Of a DNA stretch of 64,000 nt, positions 1 to 7,407 are shown one piece after another (within the stretch, counting starts at the first letter, position 1; the number at the start of each line of letters is the position of its first letter). The translations under genes and the position numbers were made by a program. Origin of the DNA: Lachnoclostridium sp. An131 (GTDB taxonomy: Bacteria; Bacillota; Clostridia; Lachnospirales; Lachnospiraceae); the NCBI RefSeq assembly GCF_002160825.1, contig NZ_NFLI01000003.1, forward strand, positions 1 to 64,000, given 5' to 3'. The notes beneath the pieces are model-generated. The model was not told the origin of the DNA and did no database searches. It saw nothing but the letters and a program-made list of their open reading frames with translations.

Positions 1-52
1 GTTCTACAATTTTTACTTTTTCTACTGCATCAATTTTGCTTTTTCTGGACAT
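1..52 (-). CDS. Partial transposase N-terminus (IS3-like OrfA)
   Basis: The ATG is at 52-50 and the frame stays open to the window edge. The visible residues begin MSRKSKIDAVEKVKIVE, a basic, helix-forming start like the helix-turn-helix end of IS3-family OrfA proteins. A GGGGG sequence sits 6 nt upstream. Only 17 residues are visible, so function is inferred from these and from the IS-like terminus next to it. Confidence 0.45.
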   Translation of the reverse strand, partial: MSRKSKIDAVEKVKIVE

Positions 53-104
53 AAAATACCCCCAAGTAGGTTTTTATATTTTAGTGTCCTACTTGAGGGT
101 ATCA
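1..104 (-). mobile_element. End of an IS3-family (IS150-like) insertion sequence, cut by window edge
   Basis: Read on the minus strand, this begins TGATACCCTCAAGTAGGAC and is followed by ACTAAAA, which resembles the terminal inverted repeats of IS150-group elements (TG start, AAGTNGGACACT core). About 50 bp in, an ORF opens behind a GGGGG ribosome site. Positions 56-70 and 88-102 also form a 15-bp inverted repeat with one mismatch, so the tip can fold. The other end and the rest of the transposase lie outside the window, so the family call rests on the terminus and 17 residues only. Confidence 0.55.
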
Positions 105-173
105 TATCAATCCGGCATGCGGCTCTGTTTTTTTGTCCAGTCCGGCTTCTATCTCCGGATCCTCTTTGGAACA

Positions 174-213
174 TAAAAAAAAGCCAGAAGCAAAATCACT
201 CCGCTTCCGGCCT
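174..213 (-). terminator. Intrinsic terminator of the gerW transcript
   Basis: On the minus strand GCCGGAAGC pairs with GCTTCTGGC across an 11-nt loop and is followed by eight T. It lies just after the small membrane protein gene that ends at 251 and would end the NUDIX-hypothetical-DUF2953-gerW run. Confidence 0.8.
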
Positions 214-250
214 GTCTTATCGTTTTTCGTCTTGGAAGAACTATGACTGC

Positions 251-412
251 CTATTTCCCGCATTTCCCTCCAGAGGAAAACAGATTATATCCCACCAGTA
301 TCAGAGAAAAGGCTGCCAGAGCACGGACAAACCAGCCATTGACAGGCATGAAAAACGTGGTCAGAATCCCTACCCCAATCCAGAACATGACAAATCCCAG
401 CAACTGTTTCAT
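251..412 (-). CDS. Small membrane protein, 53 aa, unrecognised
   Basis: A short ORF starting MKQLLGFVMFWIGVGILTTF, with two hydrophobic segments (residues 3-22 and 29-45) separated by a short PVNGW turn. It ends in a glycine/lysine-rich tail with one cysteine (SSGGKCGK). A GGGAG ribosome site lies 5 nt before the ATG. It follows gerW in the same direction and is closed by the terminator at 174-213. Small double-pass proteins of this kind are common in Lachnospiraceae, but I cannot name a family. It is supported by start signal, hydrophobicity and position only. Confidence 0.55.
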   Translation of the reverse strand: MKQLLGFVMFWIGVGILTTFFMPVNGWFVRALAAFSLILVGYNLFSSGGKCGK

Positions 413-548
413 AACGGCTCCCGGCTCACAAGCTTCTTACCTTCAGTATATGCCGGAAGCGCAGCTTCAGATACCGGGAATTTCGCAGAGCCCGGCATAA
501 AAAGCCGCTCTGCTGAAGGGAGCTGTCTTCTCCCCTGCCTTTGTGTCC

Positions 549-941
549 TTACTCTGCCTCCATGGTATCCACAGCATCCTGGATCGCATCCGCCACCGGA
601 CTGCTCTCCTTCTTTCCGCCTGCAAACTTATTGACAAAGTCGGGAACCATATCGAGAATCTTCGTCATCGTATCCTGATTCTTGACATTGACCAGCTTCG
701 TTACGCCGCCGGAAATCACAAGGATCGCGCTGGGAGAAATCTTCGCTCCCATACCGCCTCCGGCGTTCTGCTTCTTTTCCCCGGCAAAAGCGCCTGCGCC
801 TACGCCGAAGGATACATCCACCAGCGGCAGGATAATCGTGTCGCCGATCGTCACAGCGTCACCGACTACCGTCTTTGTGGAGATAAAGCTGTCCATTCCC
901 TTAAACAGGGATTCTACCGTTGTATCAAAATTATTATTCAT
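549..941 (-). CDS. gerW: GerW family sporulation protein (YtfJ)
   Basis: 130 aa, typical for the YtfJ/GerW family. The diagnostic core is a glycine-rich stretch, roughly residues 40-68, containing FGVGAGAFAGEK and GGGMGAKISPSAI, followed by a hydrophobic strand. In Bacillus the family is needed for normal spore germination through the cortex-lytic pathway. The start is secure: AGGAGG lies 9 nt before the ATG. It sits directly downstream of a DUF2953 gene, the same pairing as ytfI-ytfJ in Bacillus subtilis. This is a good marker of a spore-forming Firmicute. Confidence 0.92.
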   Translation of the reverse strand: MNNNFDTTVESLFKGMDSFISTKTVVGDAVTIGDTIILPLVDVSFGVGAGAFAGEKKQNAGGGMGAKISPSAILVISGGVTKLVNVKNQDTMTKILDMVPDFVNKFAGGKKESSPVADAIQDAVDTMEAE

Positions 942-976
942 AAGAAAAAGCCTCCTTTAACCTCTCTGATTTCTGT

Positions 977-1972
977 TTAAGCTCTATTTAGTTTTCGATA
1001 AACATAACGCACATTTTTATCCCGGAAAAGCCTCCAGGCAATACGCGCCAGAGTCACAAGCCTCAGGCGGCCCCTGAAAAACAGCTCTCCCTCCAGCACC
1101 ATCTGTTCAAAATCAGGATTTACCTTAACATTATCCATAAAAAGCGGATAGAATATACCGATCGCTCCCAGAATCTGACCGGTCAGGGCCGGATCATCGG
1201 TTCCAAAATGGAGCTCTCCCCGGATCTTCCTCGGCAGTGCCTGCCGGGCCAGAATTCCTGCCTGCTTCCACACAAGGCTTACAGCCGCTTTCGTCCTCTC
1301 GTCCAGCGCGAAGTCCTTTATCTCCCGGTATCTCTCCGCCATCCGCTTCATTTTACCACAGAAGCGCCGGAATGTACATTTCAGATTTTTTAATTTCTGA
1401 AGAATTCCTTTCAGAAACCCCCATACCGCACGCAGGAACCGGAAGAACCGTGAAACAGCGCCGTCCTTTTCTTCTCCAGATTCCTCCTCCAAATCCGGCT
1501 GCGCTGCCGGGATCTGCTGCGGCTCTCCAGTCTGGTTTTCCTCTTTCTGAGTCTGCCGGGTCTCACTGCTCCGTTTTTTTTCTTCCCATATGGCTTCTTC
1601 CGGAGTGCTCACTGTTTCGGGTGTTGCCTTTTCAGACGTTTCTTTTCCGTTTTTTTCTTTCCCGGGCTTCTCCTTCCGAAGCTCCTCTTCCCCGTCTTCC
1701 TTCTCCTCTTCCAGAAGATTCAGCACCGGAAACCCGAGAATCCTAAGTCTGGCGCTCAATTCCCCGTTCTGATAGCTGATTGGAATGCTGATTAGATGGA
1801 GCAGCCAGCTAAGCTTTGCTTCCGCCCTGCATTCTCCGCCTTTTTTGATGCCGTAAGCCCTGTAGCGGACCGGCACGAACAGCACCAGCAGAAGGAGAAG
1901 AAGGATAAGCCCCAGCAGAACTGCCAAAATAATTCCTATTATCTTTAATATCAGAAACAATACATGCAGCAT
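977..1972 (-). CDS. DUF2953 domain-containing protein (YtfI-like)
   Basis: 331 aa. The N-terminus is a very hydrophobic anchor (residues 2-33, mostly L, I and V). A beta-rich stretch follows, then a highly charged Glu/Lys/Thr-rich linker at about residues 87-170 that looks disordered, then a conserved C-terminal half with a basic amphipathic region and the GELHFGTDDPALTGQ motif typical of DUF2953. Function is unknown; it is the usual neighbour of gerW and probably shares its sporulation role. The ATG follows the stop of the upstream gene directly (TAGATG) with a GGAG site, so the two are probably translationally coupled. Confidence 0.85.
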   Translation of the reverse strand: MLHVLFLILKIIGIILAVLLGLILLLLLLVLFVPVRYRAYGIKKGGECRAEAKLSWLLHLISIPISYQNGELSARLRILGFPVLNLLEEEKEDGEEELRKEKPGKEKNGKETSEKATPETVSTPEEAIWEEKKRSSETRQTQKEENQTGEPQQIPAAQPDLEEESGEEKDGAVSRFFRFLRAVWGFLKGILQKLKNLKCTFRRFCGKMKRMAERYREIKDFALDERTKAAVSLVWKQAGILARQALPRKIRGELHFGTDDPALTGQILGAIGIFYPLFMDNVKVNPDFEQMVLEGELFFRGRLRLVTLARIAWRLFRDKNVRYVYRKLNRA

Positions 1973-2296
1973 CTAGTTCTCCTGTCCGCCCTGTCCAAAA
2001 TACTCCCGCACCCGGAAGGAGCCGGTTTCGCGGTAGATATCCTCCACCATGAGACGCACCATCTCCAGAGCCTCCTCATAACCGGAGGCAATCCCTACAA
2101 TATAAGGATTCTGGCGGTAAAAGGCCCGTTCCTTCAAATGAGCGGCATGAAAAATATCGAACAGATTTGCCGGGTTGGAAGCCAGCGCGATAAAATAGAT
2201 AGTGGCCATCCCGGCTCCCCGCTCTGCCTTTCTTATAATCTTTTCCTTTTTTGCAGCCGTTTTATCACTCAGATATAAATGTTCTGCCCACTGCAT
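1973..2296 (-). CDS. Conserved hypothetical protein, 107 aa
   Basis: No named domain recognised. The protein is soluble and helical, with MATIYFIALASNPANLFDIF in the middle and an acidic segment EEALEMVRLMVEDIY near the end. A GAGG ribosome site lies about 8 nt before the ATG. It abuts the DUF2953 gene with no gap, and both lie upstream of gerW in one direction, so it is probably part of the same operon. Small proteins like this recur in Clostridia genomes beside cytoplasmic housekeeping genes. No function can be assigned. Confidence 0.7.
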   Translation of the reverse strand: MQWAEHLYLSDKTAAKKEKIIRKAERGAGMATIYFIALASNPANLFDIFHAAHLKERAFYRQNPYIVGIASGYEEALEMVRLMVEDIYRETGSFRVREYFGQGGQEN

Positions 2297-2484
2297 TCAG
2301 ATTTTCCTCTTTTCTGCCTCGCCGGCGGACGGCCCGCATGCTCCGGCTCCTTTTCCTTAAGCTGACCGTATGTGCTCCTGCCCGCTGGCCATATCCGCTC
2401 TGAACAGAAGAAAAGGCCCTCCGACAGATGCTTCGGATTTTCCCTGCGGAAAACCGCAAAACAGGTGTGAAACGCCTTCCGCTT

Positions 2485-2937
2485 CTAAAAATACTTCTTA
2501 CTGCCCCAAAGGTTGCTTTTTTTCAAATCCAGGTACTCATTGTAAGCCCGCTCCAGAATCTGCTTTTCATTCGAAAATTTCAGCAGATGATATGCTTCAT
2601 GGTACTTATAATAGCCTGAATCCACAAAGTATTCTTCACGCTGTGGTTTGCTGTAATAATTATCCGCCATCATCAGATACCAGTGCACATCCTTTTCTAC
2701 CGTGTCCTCCGGCACAGAAAAGGAATACTGGCTTTTCCCAATATACTTGATGATGGAAGCCTCTACGCCCGTTTCCTCGCGCACCTCTCTCACTGCCGTG
2801 TCCTTAAACTCCTCTCCCGGCTCGACAGTTCCCTTCGGCAGAACCCATCCCTCGTACCGGTTCTTGTAATTTTTGTACAAAAGAAGGATCTTGCCACGAA
2901 ATATTACCACACCGCCACAACTGGTTGCTTCAATCAT
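2485..2937 (-). CDS. NUDIX hydrolase
   Basis: 150 aa from the ATG at 2937, chosen because AGGAGG lies 6 nt upstream; an upstream in-frame start at 2979 has no such site. The Nudix box is complete: G-T-V-E-P-G-E-E followed by REVREETG, matching GX5EX7REUXEEXGU, which binds the divalent metal. The segment before it (YEGWVLPKGTVEPGEEF) resembles the diadenosine polyphosphate/MutT-like subgroup. Such enzymes cleave nucleoside diphosphate-linked compounds; the substrate is not predictable here. The C-terminal helix is long and charged. It is the first gene of the minus-strand group leading to gerW. Confidence 0.88.
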   Translation of the reverse strand: MIEATSCGGVVIFRGKILLLYKNYKNRYEGWVLPKGTVEPGEEFKDTAVREVREETGVEASIIKYIGKSQYSFSVPEDTVEKDVHWYLMMADNYYSKPQREEYFVDSGYYKYHEAYHLLKFSNEKQILERAYNEYLDLKKSNLWGSKKYF

Positions 2938-3346
2938 TGCAAAACCTCCTGTCCTGGTGTGTTCTGGATATACTTGCATTTAGTATAACTCTTTTCAAAT
3001 GGTTTGACAAGCCTAAGTTGAGGCAGGCGGCAGCCCCGTAAATGGCAGCCGTGGGCGCCGAAGGGCCGGATTTTCCATATTTCCGCCAGATTATTTCGGT
3101 TTTTCTTCTTTTCTTTACTTTATCTTTACAAACACCCCTCAGATATGGTAAAGTAACTCACAGTGAAACCATTTATTTTCTGCGGCATACACTGCCGGAA
3201 AATGGTTCCATCCGGGGGAGTACATAGATCCTTTTATGCCTTTCCGCCCTTTCTGGAAGGGTATTTTATTATGCCGCTGCGGCAAAATCACTTCCCCGCG
3301 TGAGAGCTCTATGACATATTCTTATTCAGGAAGGGGAAAACACCAA
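2938..3346 (+). promoter_or_regulatory. Permease leader with possible attenuator
   Basis: This gap between the divergent NUDIX and permease genes has no convincing gene. On the + strand AACCATTT (3167-3174) pairs with AAATGGTT (3200-3207) around an inner GGCA/TGCC hairpin. Downstream CCCTT/AAGGG (3247-3261) is followed by TATTTTATT, a weak terminator-like signal, and GCCGC/GCGGC (3273-3283) is another small hairpin. This could be a transcript leader that controls the permease gene. I do not recognise a purine riboswitch or a PyrR-binding loop in it. Confidence 0.35.
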
Positions 3347-4774
3347 ATGAATACCAACTCACAGACGGCTGTGGGCTATCTGCCCGACGAACGGCCTACC
3401 TTCATCAAGCTCCTGCTGTATGCCATTCAGCAGGTCATCGTTATGTTTCCTGCTACCGTTACCGTGGCCCTGATCACCGGCTTTCAGGTGTCTACCACCA
3501 TCTTTGCCAGCGGTCTTGCCACTGTCTGCTTCATTCTGATCACCGGCCGGAAGATTCCCATGTATTACGGTTCTTCCTTTGCCTATCTGACCGCTATCTC
3601 CAGCATGGTAGCTGCGGAAGGCACCGCCGAGCAGCTCGCTTCCTTCGAAGCTACGGGAATTCTTCCCACAGAGCTTATCTCCTATGCCCAGTTCGGTATT
3701 ATTTTATCCGGCTTTGTTTCCATCGCGGCAGGCCTGCTGGTACGCTTCTGCGGACATAAGGCTGTGGAACGTATTCTTCCGGCTTCCATCACAGGTCCGG
3801 TCGCCATGATCATTGGCCTGACGCTGGCAGGAAACGCCTTATCAGACGCAGCTCCGCAGGCTGGCGTGGAAGGTACAGCCGGGAGCAGCTGGGTATGGGT
3901 TATCTCTCTGATCACACTGCTTTCCACAATCCTTTTCTCGCGCTATCTGAAGGGTGTTCTCGGACAGCTTCCGCTTCTTCTCGGCGCCCTGACAGGCTGC
4001 ATAGCGGCAGGACTGCTCCTTCTGATCGGCGGACCTGAGATGAGCCTGTTCCGTGAGATGCCTGCCGAGGCTCTGGCAGCCTCCAGCTGGAAGCTCGGAG
4101 ACGGATCTCTCTTTGCCCTGCCCGCATTTTCACTGCCGAAGGTTTCCTGGGCCGCGGTGGCCGCCATCATGCCTATCGCCATCGCTACCATCCCGGAATC
4201 CACCGCCCACATCTATCAGCTGGATATTTATGTGAACGAGCTGTCCCGCAAGAAAAACGGAAAGCATTACGATATGGCCGGTCAGCTTGACAAAAACCTG
4301 ATTGGAGACGGTATCTGCGATATGATCTCCGCATTCATAGGCGGCCCTGCCGGAACCAATTACGGCGAAAACATCAGTACCATGGCAATCACCAAAATCT
4401 TTTCTGTGCCGGTTCTGATGGCAGCAGGAATCATCGCTATGATTGTCTCCATGTTCACGCCGCTCATCCGTATCATTTACGGAATTCCCCTGGCTGTCAT
4501 CGGCGGACTGGAAATCTACCTTTTCGGCGCCATCGCAGCTCAGGGTATGGCCATCATGATTGACAAAAAGGTGGATATGTTCTCCTCCAAAAACATCGCA
4601 GTCATCGCTTCTGTCATGGTCATCGGTATCGGCGGAAACTATGCCTTCGGCGGAAACATTCCCTTCTTCGGGCTGAACGTGCCCTGTATCGCCGGAGCCG
4701 CCATTTTCGGCATCCTTCTGAATGCTCTGCTCTCTATCGGCGAGAAAAAGCAGGACGAAAAGACGGAAGCCTAG
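3347..4774 (+). CDS. NCS2 family uracil/xanthine permease
   Basis: 475 aa from the ATG at 3347, preceded by an AGGAAGGGG site; an in-frame start at 3236 would add a 37-residue, non-conserved tail. It is a polytopic membrane protein of about 12-14 segments. NCS2 signatures are visible: FQVSTTIFASGLAT near the first transmembrane segments, PMYYGSSFAYL, and late in the protein the quartet region (SAFIGGPAGTNYGENISTMA) that carries the substrate-binding Glu/Asn. These proton symporters import uracil or purine bases. GENIG-like residues fit uraA-type more than pbuX, but substrate is not certain. It is monocistronic and closed by the terminator at 4796. Confidence 0.88.
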   Translation: MNTNSQTAVGYLPDERPTFIKLLLYAIQQVIVMFPATVTVALITGFQVSTTIFASGLATVCFILITGRKIPMYYGSSFAYLTAISSMVAAEGTAEQLASFEATGILPTELISYAQFGIILSGFVSIAAGLLVRFCGHKAVERILPASITGPVAMIIGLTLAGNALSDAAPQAGVEGTAGSSWVWVISLITLLSTILFSRYLKGVLGQLPLLLGALTGCIAAGLLLLIGGPEMSLFREMPAEALAASSWKLGDGSLFALPAFSLPKVSWAAVAAIMPIAIATIPESTAHIYQLDIYVNELSRKKNGKHYDMAGQLDKNLIGDGICDMISAFIGGPAGTNYGENISTMAITKIFSVPVLMAAGIIAMIVSMFTPLIRIIYGIPLAVIGGLEIYLFGAIAAQGMAIMIDKKVDMFSSKNIAVIASVMVIGIGGNYAFGGNIPFFGLNVPCIAGAAIFGILLNALLSIGEKKQDEKTEA

Positions 4775-4795
4775 CTTTTATCTTCTGCATGTGCA

Positions 4796-4845
4796 GAGGA
4801 GGGACCGGAATGATGAACCATCATTCCAGTCCCTCCTCTTCTTTT
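4796..4845. terminator. Bidirectional terminator between permease and GH3 gene
   Basis: GAGGAGGGAC plus CGGAATGATG pair with CATCATTCC and GTCCCTCCTC around a 3-nt loop. A T-rich tail follows on the + strand. It separates two convergent genes and probably serves both. Confidence 0.85.
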
Positions 4846-4852
4846 CTCTTCT

Positions 4853-6097
4853 CTATTCCTCCATCATTCCCAGCGACAGCTTCAGCTCCAGAATTCTCAA
4901 GACAGACTCCTCAATCCGTTCCTCCGTGATCGTCCCGGCCTCCACAGCCGCAATCACAGCCGGAATCTGCGTCTCAAAATCCGTACAGCATATCAGATCA
5001 TTCCCTGCCTGTACCGCCAGGACAGCTGCGCTGCTGTCATCCGTAAAATCCCGAATCCCGTCCATCGCCAGATCGTCTGTCACAATGACTCCGGAAAAGC
5101 CCAGCTCTTCCCGAAGGATCTCATGTACCCGGGCAGACAGAGAAGCCGGACGCTCCCCGTCCATGCAGGAGACAATATTATGGGACACCAGAACCATCTG
5201 CGCTCCGCCCTCGATCCCCGCCCGAAACGGCAGAAAATCCGAGGCTTCAAAGACTTCATACGGGCGGCTGTCATAAGCGATTCCTGTATGCGTGTCGGCA
5301 TTGCTGCCATAACCGGGAAAATGCTTCAGCACACAGGCAACCTTCTGTCCCTCCATGGCTTCTACGACTGTCTTCACATACTCTGCCGTAAGCTCCGCAT
5401 TCTGTCCAAAGCTGCGCTCATAGATAAAATCCTCCGGGTTTTCCGATACATCACAGACAGGAGCAAAATTTACATTGACGCCCAGGCTTTTCAGCAGCTC
5501 ACATTTCTCCAGCGTGTCTTCCGCGACAGCCTCGAAGCCTCCCTGCTGATACAGCTCCTGAGATGAGGCAAAGGGCTCGCTCCGAAAGGCAGGATACCGG
5601 CTGATTCGTGTTACGGTTCCTCCCTCTTCATCCACGCCGATCAGCATGGGGATCCGTGACACTGCCTGATAAGACTGTATCTCCTCTGCCGCCTGCTCCT
5701 TTGTTTTCTCCTCAAAATCCCTGGCAAACAGCAGATAACCACCCGGCTGATACTGCTCTGCCATGGCTGCGGCCTCTTCCTCCGGGCATCTGGCGATAAA
5801 CATCTGCCCGGCCTTTTCTTCCAGGGACATCCCATCCAGAAGCCTCCGGGCCTCCTGCCGGATGCGTTCCTCCTCCGATACCGTTTCCTCTGATTCTGTT
5901 TTTTCTGCCTGGCCCTCCTCCGCATCCGGGCTTTCTGTCTGTTCCTGACCTTTCTCCGCATCCGGACTCTTCAGAATCCACCATGCCGCTCCAGCGGCAC
6001 ATCCAAGGAGAAGCGCTGCCAGCAGAAAAGGAAGGGTCCGCCGTCTCCCTTTTCTCCAGCTGCTCCGCCTGTCCCTGTCTCTGTGACCTTCCTTCAT
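4853..6097 (-). CDS. Glycoside hydrolase family 3 (NagZ-like beta-N-acetylhexosaminidase)
   Basis: 414 aa with a basic N-terminus, one membrane anchor (about residues 22-42) and an acidic Glu/Thr-rich linker, so the catalytic domain is outside the membrane. The domain carries the NagZ-type loop KHFPGYGSNADTHTG, whose Asp-His dyad acts as general acid/base, and the nucleophile in VTDDLAMDGI. NagZ enzymes remove GlcNAc from muropeptides or glycans. Gram-positive relatives are often lipid- or membrane-anchored, as here. GGGAGG precedes the ATG, and the gene overlaps the antiporter gene by 4 nt, so the two are coupled. The canonical KHFPGHG is KHFPGYG here, a tolerated variation. Confidence 0.88.
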   Translation of the reverse strand: MKEGHRDRDRRSSWRKGRRRTLPFLLAALLLGCAAGAAWWILKSPDAEKGQEQTESPDAEEGQAEKTESEETVSEEERIRQEARRLLDGMSLEEKAGQMFIARCPEEEAAAMAEQYQPGGYLLFARDFEEKTKEQAAEEIQSYQAVSRIPMLIGVDEEGGTVTRISRYPAFRSEPFASSQELYQQGGFEAVAEDTLEKCELLKSLGVNVNFAPVCDVSENPEDFIYERSFGQNAELTAEYVKTVVEAMEGQKVACVLKHFPGYGSNADTHTGIAYDSRPYEVFEASDFLPFRAGIEGGAQMVLVSHNIVSCMDGERPASLSARVHEILREELGFSGVIVTDDLAMDGIRDFTDDSSAAVLAVQAGNDLICCTDFETQIPAVIAAVEAGTITEERIEESVLRILELKLSLGMMEE

Positions 6098-7356
6098 GCT
6101 GCGCCTCCCGTTCTTCTCCTGCTCCGCCCTTTCTCAGCCTTTTGAAGCTCTCCAGCCCACTCAAAGCCCTTCTTTGCCATATAGACCGCGATAATCTCGT
6201 TGATGACCGCAGCAGCCGCAATCGTTCCCTGAATAAGCACTGCATACTCCGGAGCCGTCCCTTCCAGGACAGAGACTGCAATTCCCGTAAAAATCAGCGA
6301 AATACCGGAATGAGGCAGCAGCGTAAAGCCAAGATACCGCCGCACCGTATCCGGTGCGTGCGTAATGACCGCTCCAAGCCAGGCGCCGCCGTATTTCCCA
6401 ATTGCCCGGGAGAGGATATAAACCGCCGTATAAAGTCCTGCTCCAAATACCAGATGATAATCCAGAGGCGCGCCCAGATTCAAAATTACGACAATCAGCG
6501 CTCCGCCGATAATAGGATTCATGACTTCCATAATCTCCCGGCGCTGCTCTCCGTTTATCAAATTGGAATAAACGGTAGAAAAGGCCATGCCAAGCAGCAT
6601 AAAATTCATGACCTGCACAGGCAGCAGGCTGTCCACCAGAAAGCCGGCTCCGGTCACTGCCAGAAGCATAAGAACCGTTACCAGAATTTCGCCCTGCCTG
6701 CTGTGTATCAGCCGGAGAAGAAGACCGCCCGCCAGGCCGCCCGCCGCTCCGATAAAAAGCGGAAGCAAAACCACGACAATCACTGCAGCAACCGGAATTT
6801 CCTGTGCAGAGGAGGATACCGTCACAAAAGCCATGACAAGGAAAAAGACGACCGCTCCTACCATGTCGTCCAGCACTGCCATCGGAATCAGCGTCCGCGT
6901 GACCGGACCCGAGGTCTTAAATTCATTTACAATCGACAGCGAAGGCGCAGGCGCCGTGGCCAGCGCAATGCCGCCGAAAAGAAAGGCCAGATAAACCGGT
7001 ATGCCGGTGGCCCAGAAGATCATCCCAAACGCAAGGCTGACCACAAAAAAGGTTCCAAGAGACTCCGCCACGGTCATGACCAGAAGCTGGCCTCCTGTCC
7101 TCTTCATATTTCCCAAGATCAGCTCTGTGCCGATCATCATGCCGGCGGTACACTCCATCAGCCCTTCCACGGCGCTGTACCACCTGGCGTCCATCATTCT
7201 CTCGCTCAAAAGCCCAACCGCATGCGGGCCCAGTACCATTCCCGCGATCAGCCATCCCAGGATGGCCGGAAGGCGGAACCTGGCCACCAGCCTGCCTGTC
7301 AGAAATGCAAGGGCAATCACTGCCGCCAGCCTAATCAGTCCCGCGAACATGTCCAT
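6094..7356 (-). CDS. CPA2-type cation:proton antiporter
   Basis: 420 aa with about 12 membrane segments. N-terminal residues GRLVARFRLPAILGWLIAGMVLGP match the start of the Kef/CPA2 Na+(K+)/H+ exchanger family. The functional segment near residues 140-170 contains ALATAPAPSLSIVNEFKTSGPVTRTLIPMAVLDD; the double Asp is the likely ion/proton site. There is no C-terminal TrkA domain, so it is the short form. The start has a GAGGTGG site. It lies between the PBP gene and the GH3 gene in the same direction, overlapping the latter by 4 nt. The transported ion cannot be told from sequence. Confidence 0.85.
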   Translation of the reverse strand: MDMFAGLIRLAAVIALAFLTGRLVARFRLPAILGWLIAGMVLGPHAVGLLSERMMDARWYSAVEGLMECTAGMMIGTELILGNMKRTGGQLLVMTVAESLGTFFVVSLAFGMIFWATGIPVYLAFLFGGIALATAPAPSLSIVNEFKTSGPVTRTLIPMAVLDDMVGAVVFFLVMAFVTVSSSAQEIPVAAVIVVVLLPLFIGAAGGLAGGLLLRLIHSRQGEILVTVLMLLAVTGAGFLVDSLLPVQVMNFMLLGMAFSTVYSNLINGEQRREIMEVMNPIIGGALIVVILNLGAPLDYHLVFGAGLYTAVYILSRAIGKYGGAWLGAVITHAPDTVRRYLGFTLLPHSGISLIFTGIAVSVLEGTAPEYAVLIQGTIAAAAVINEIIAVYMAKKGFEWAGELQKAEKGRSRRRTGGAA

Positions 7357-7407
7357 CTGTTATTCCACCTCTTTCGTGTTCCATGTAACTTTGTTTCCCT
7401 CATTTCA

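Noticed and set aside
2265-2459. 64-residue ORF on the - strand between NUDIX and the 107-aa protein
   Set aside because: It is Arg/Ser-rich, has no recognisable ribosome site or domain, and overlaps the next gene by 32 nt.
3100-3346. Purine riboswitch or PyrR site before the permease
   Set aside because: The conserved purine aptamer blocks and the PyrR loop sequence are not there.
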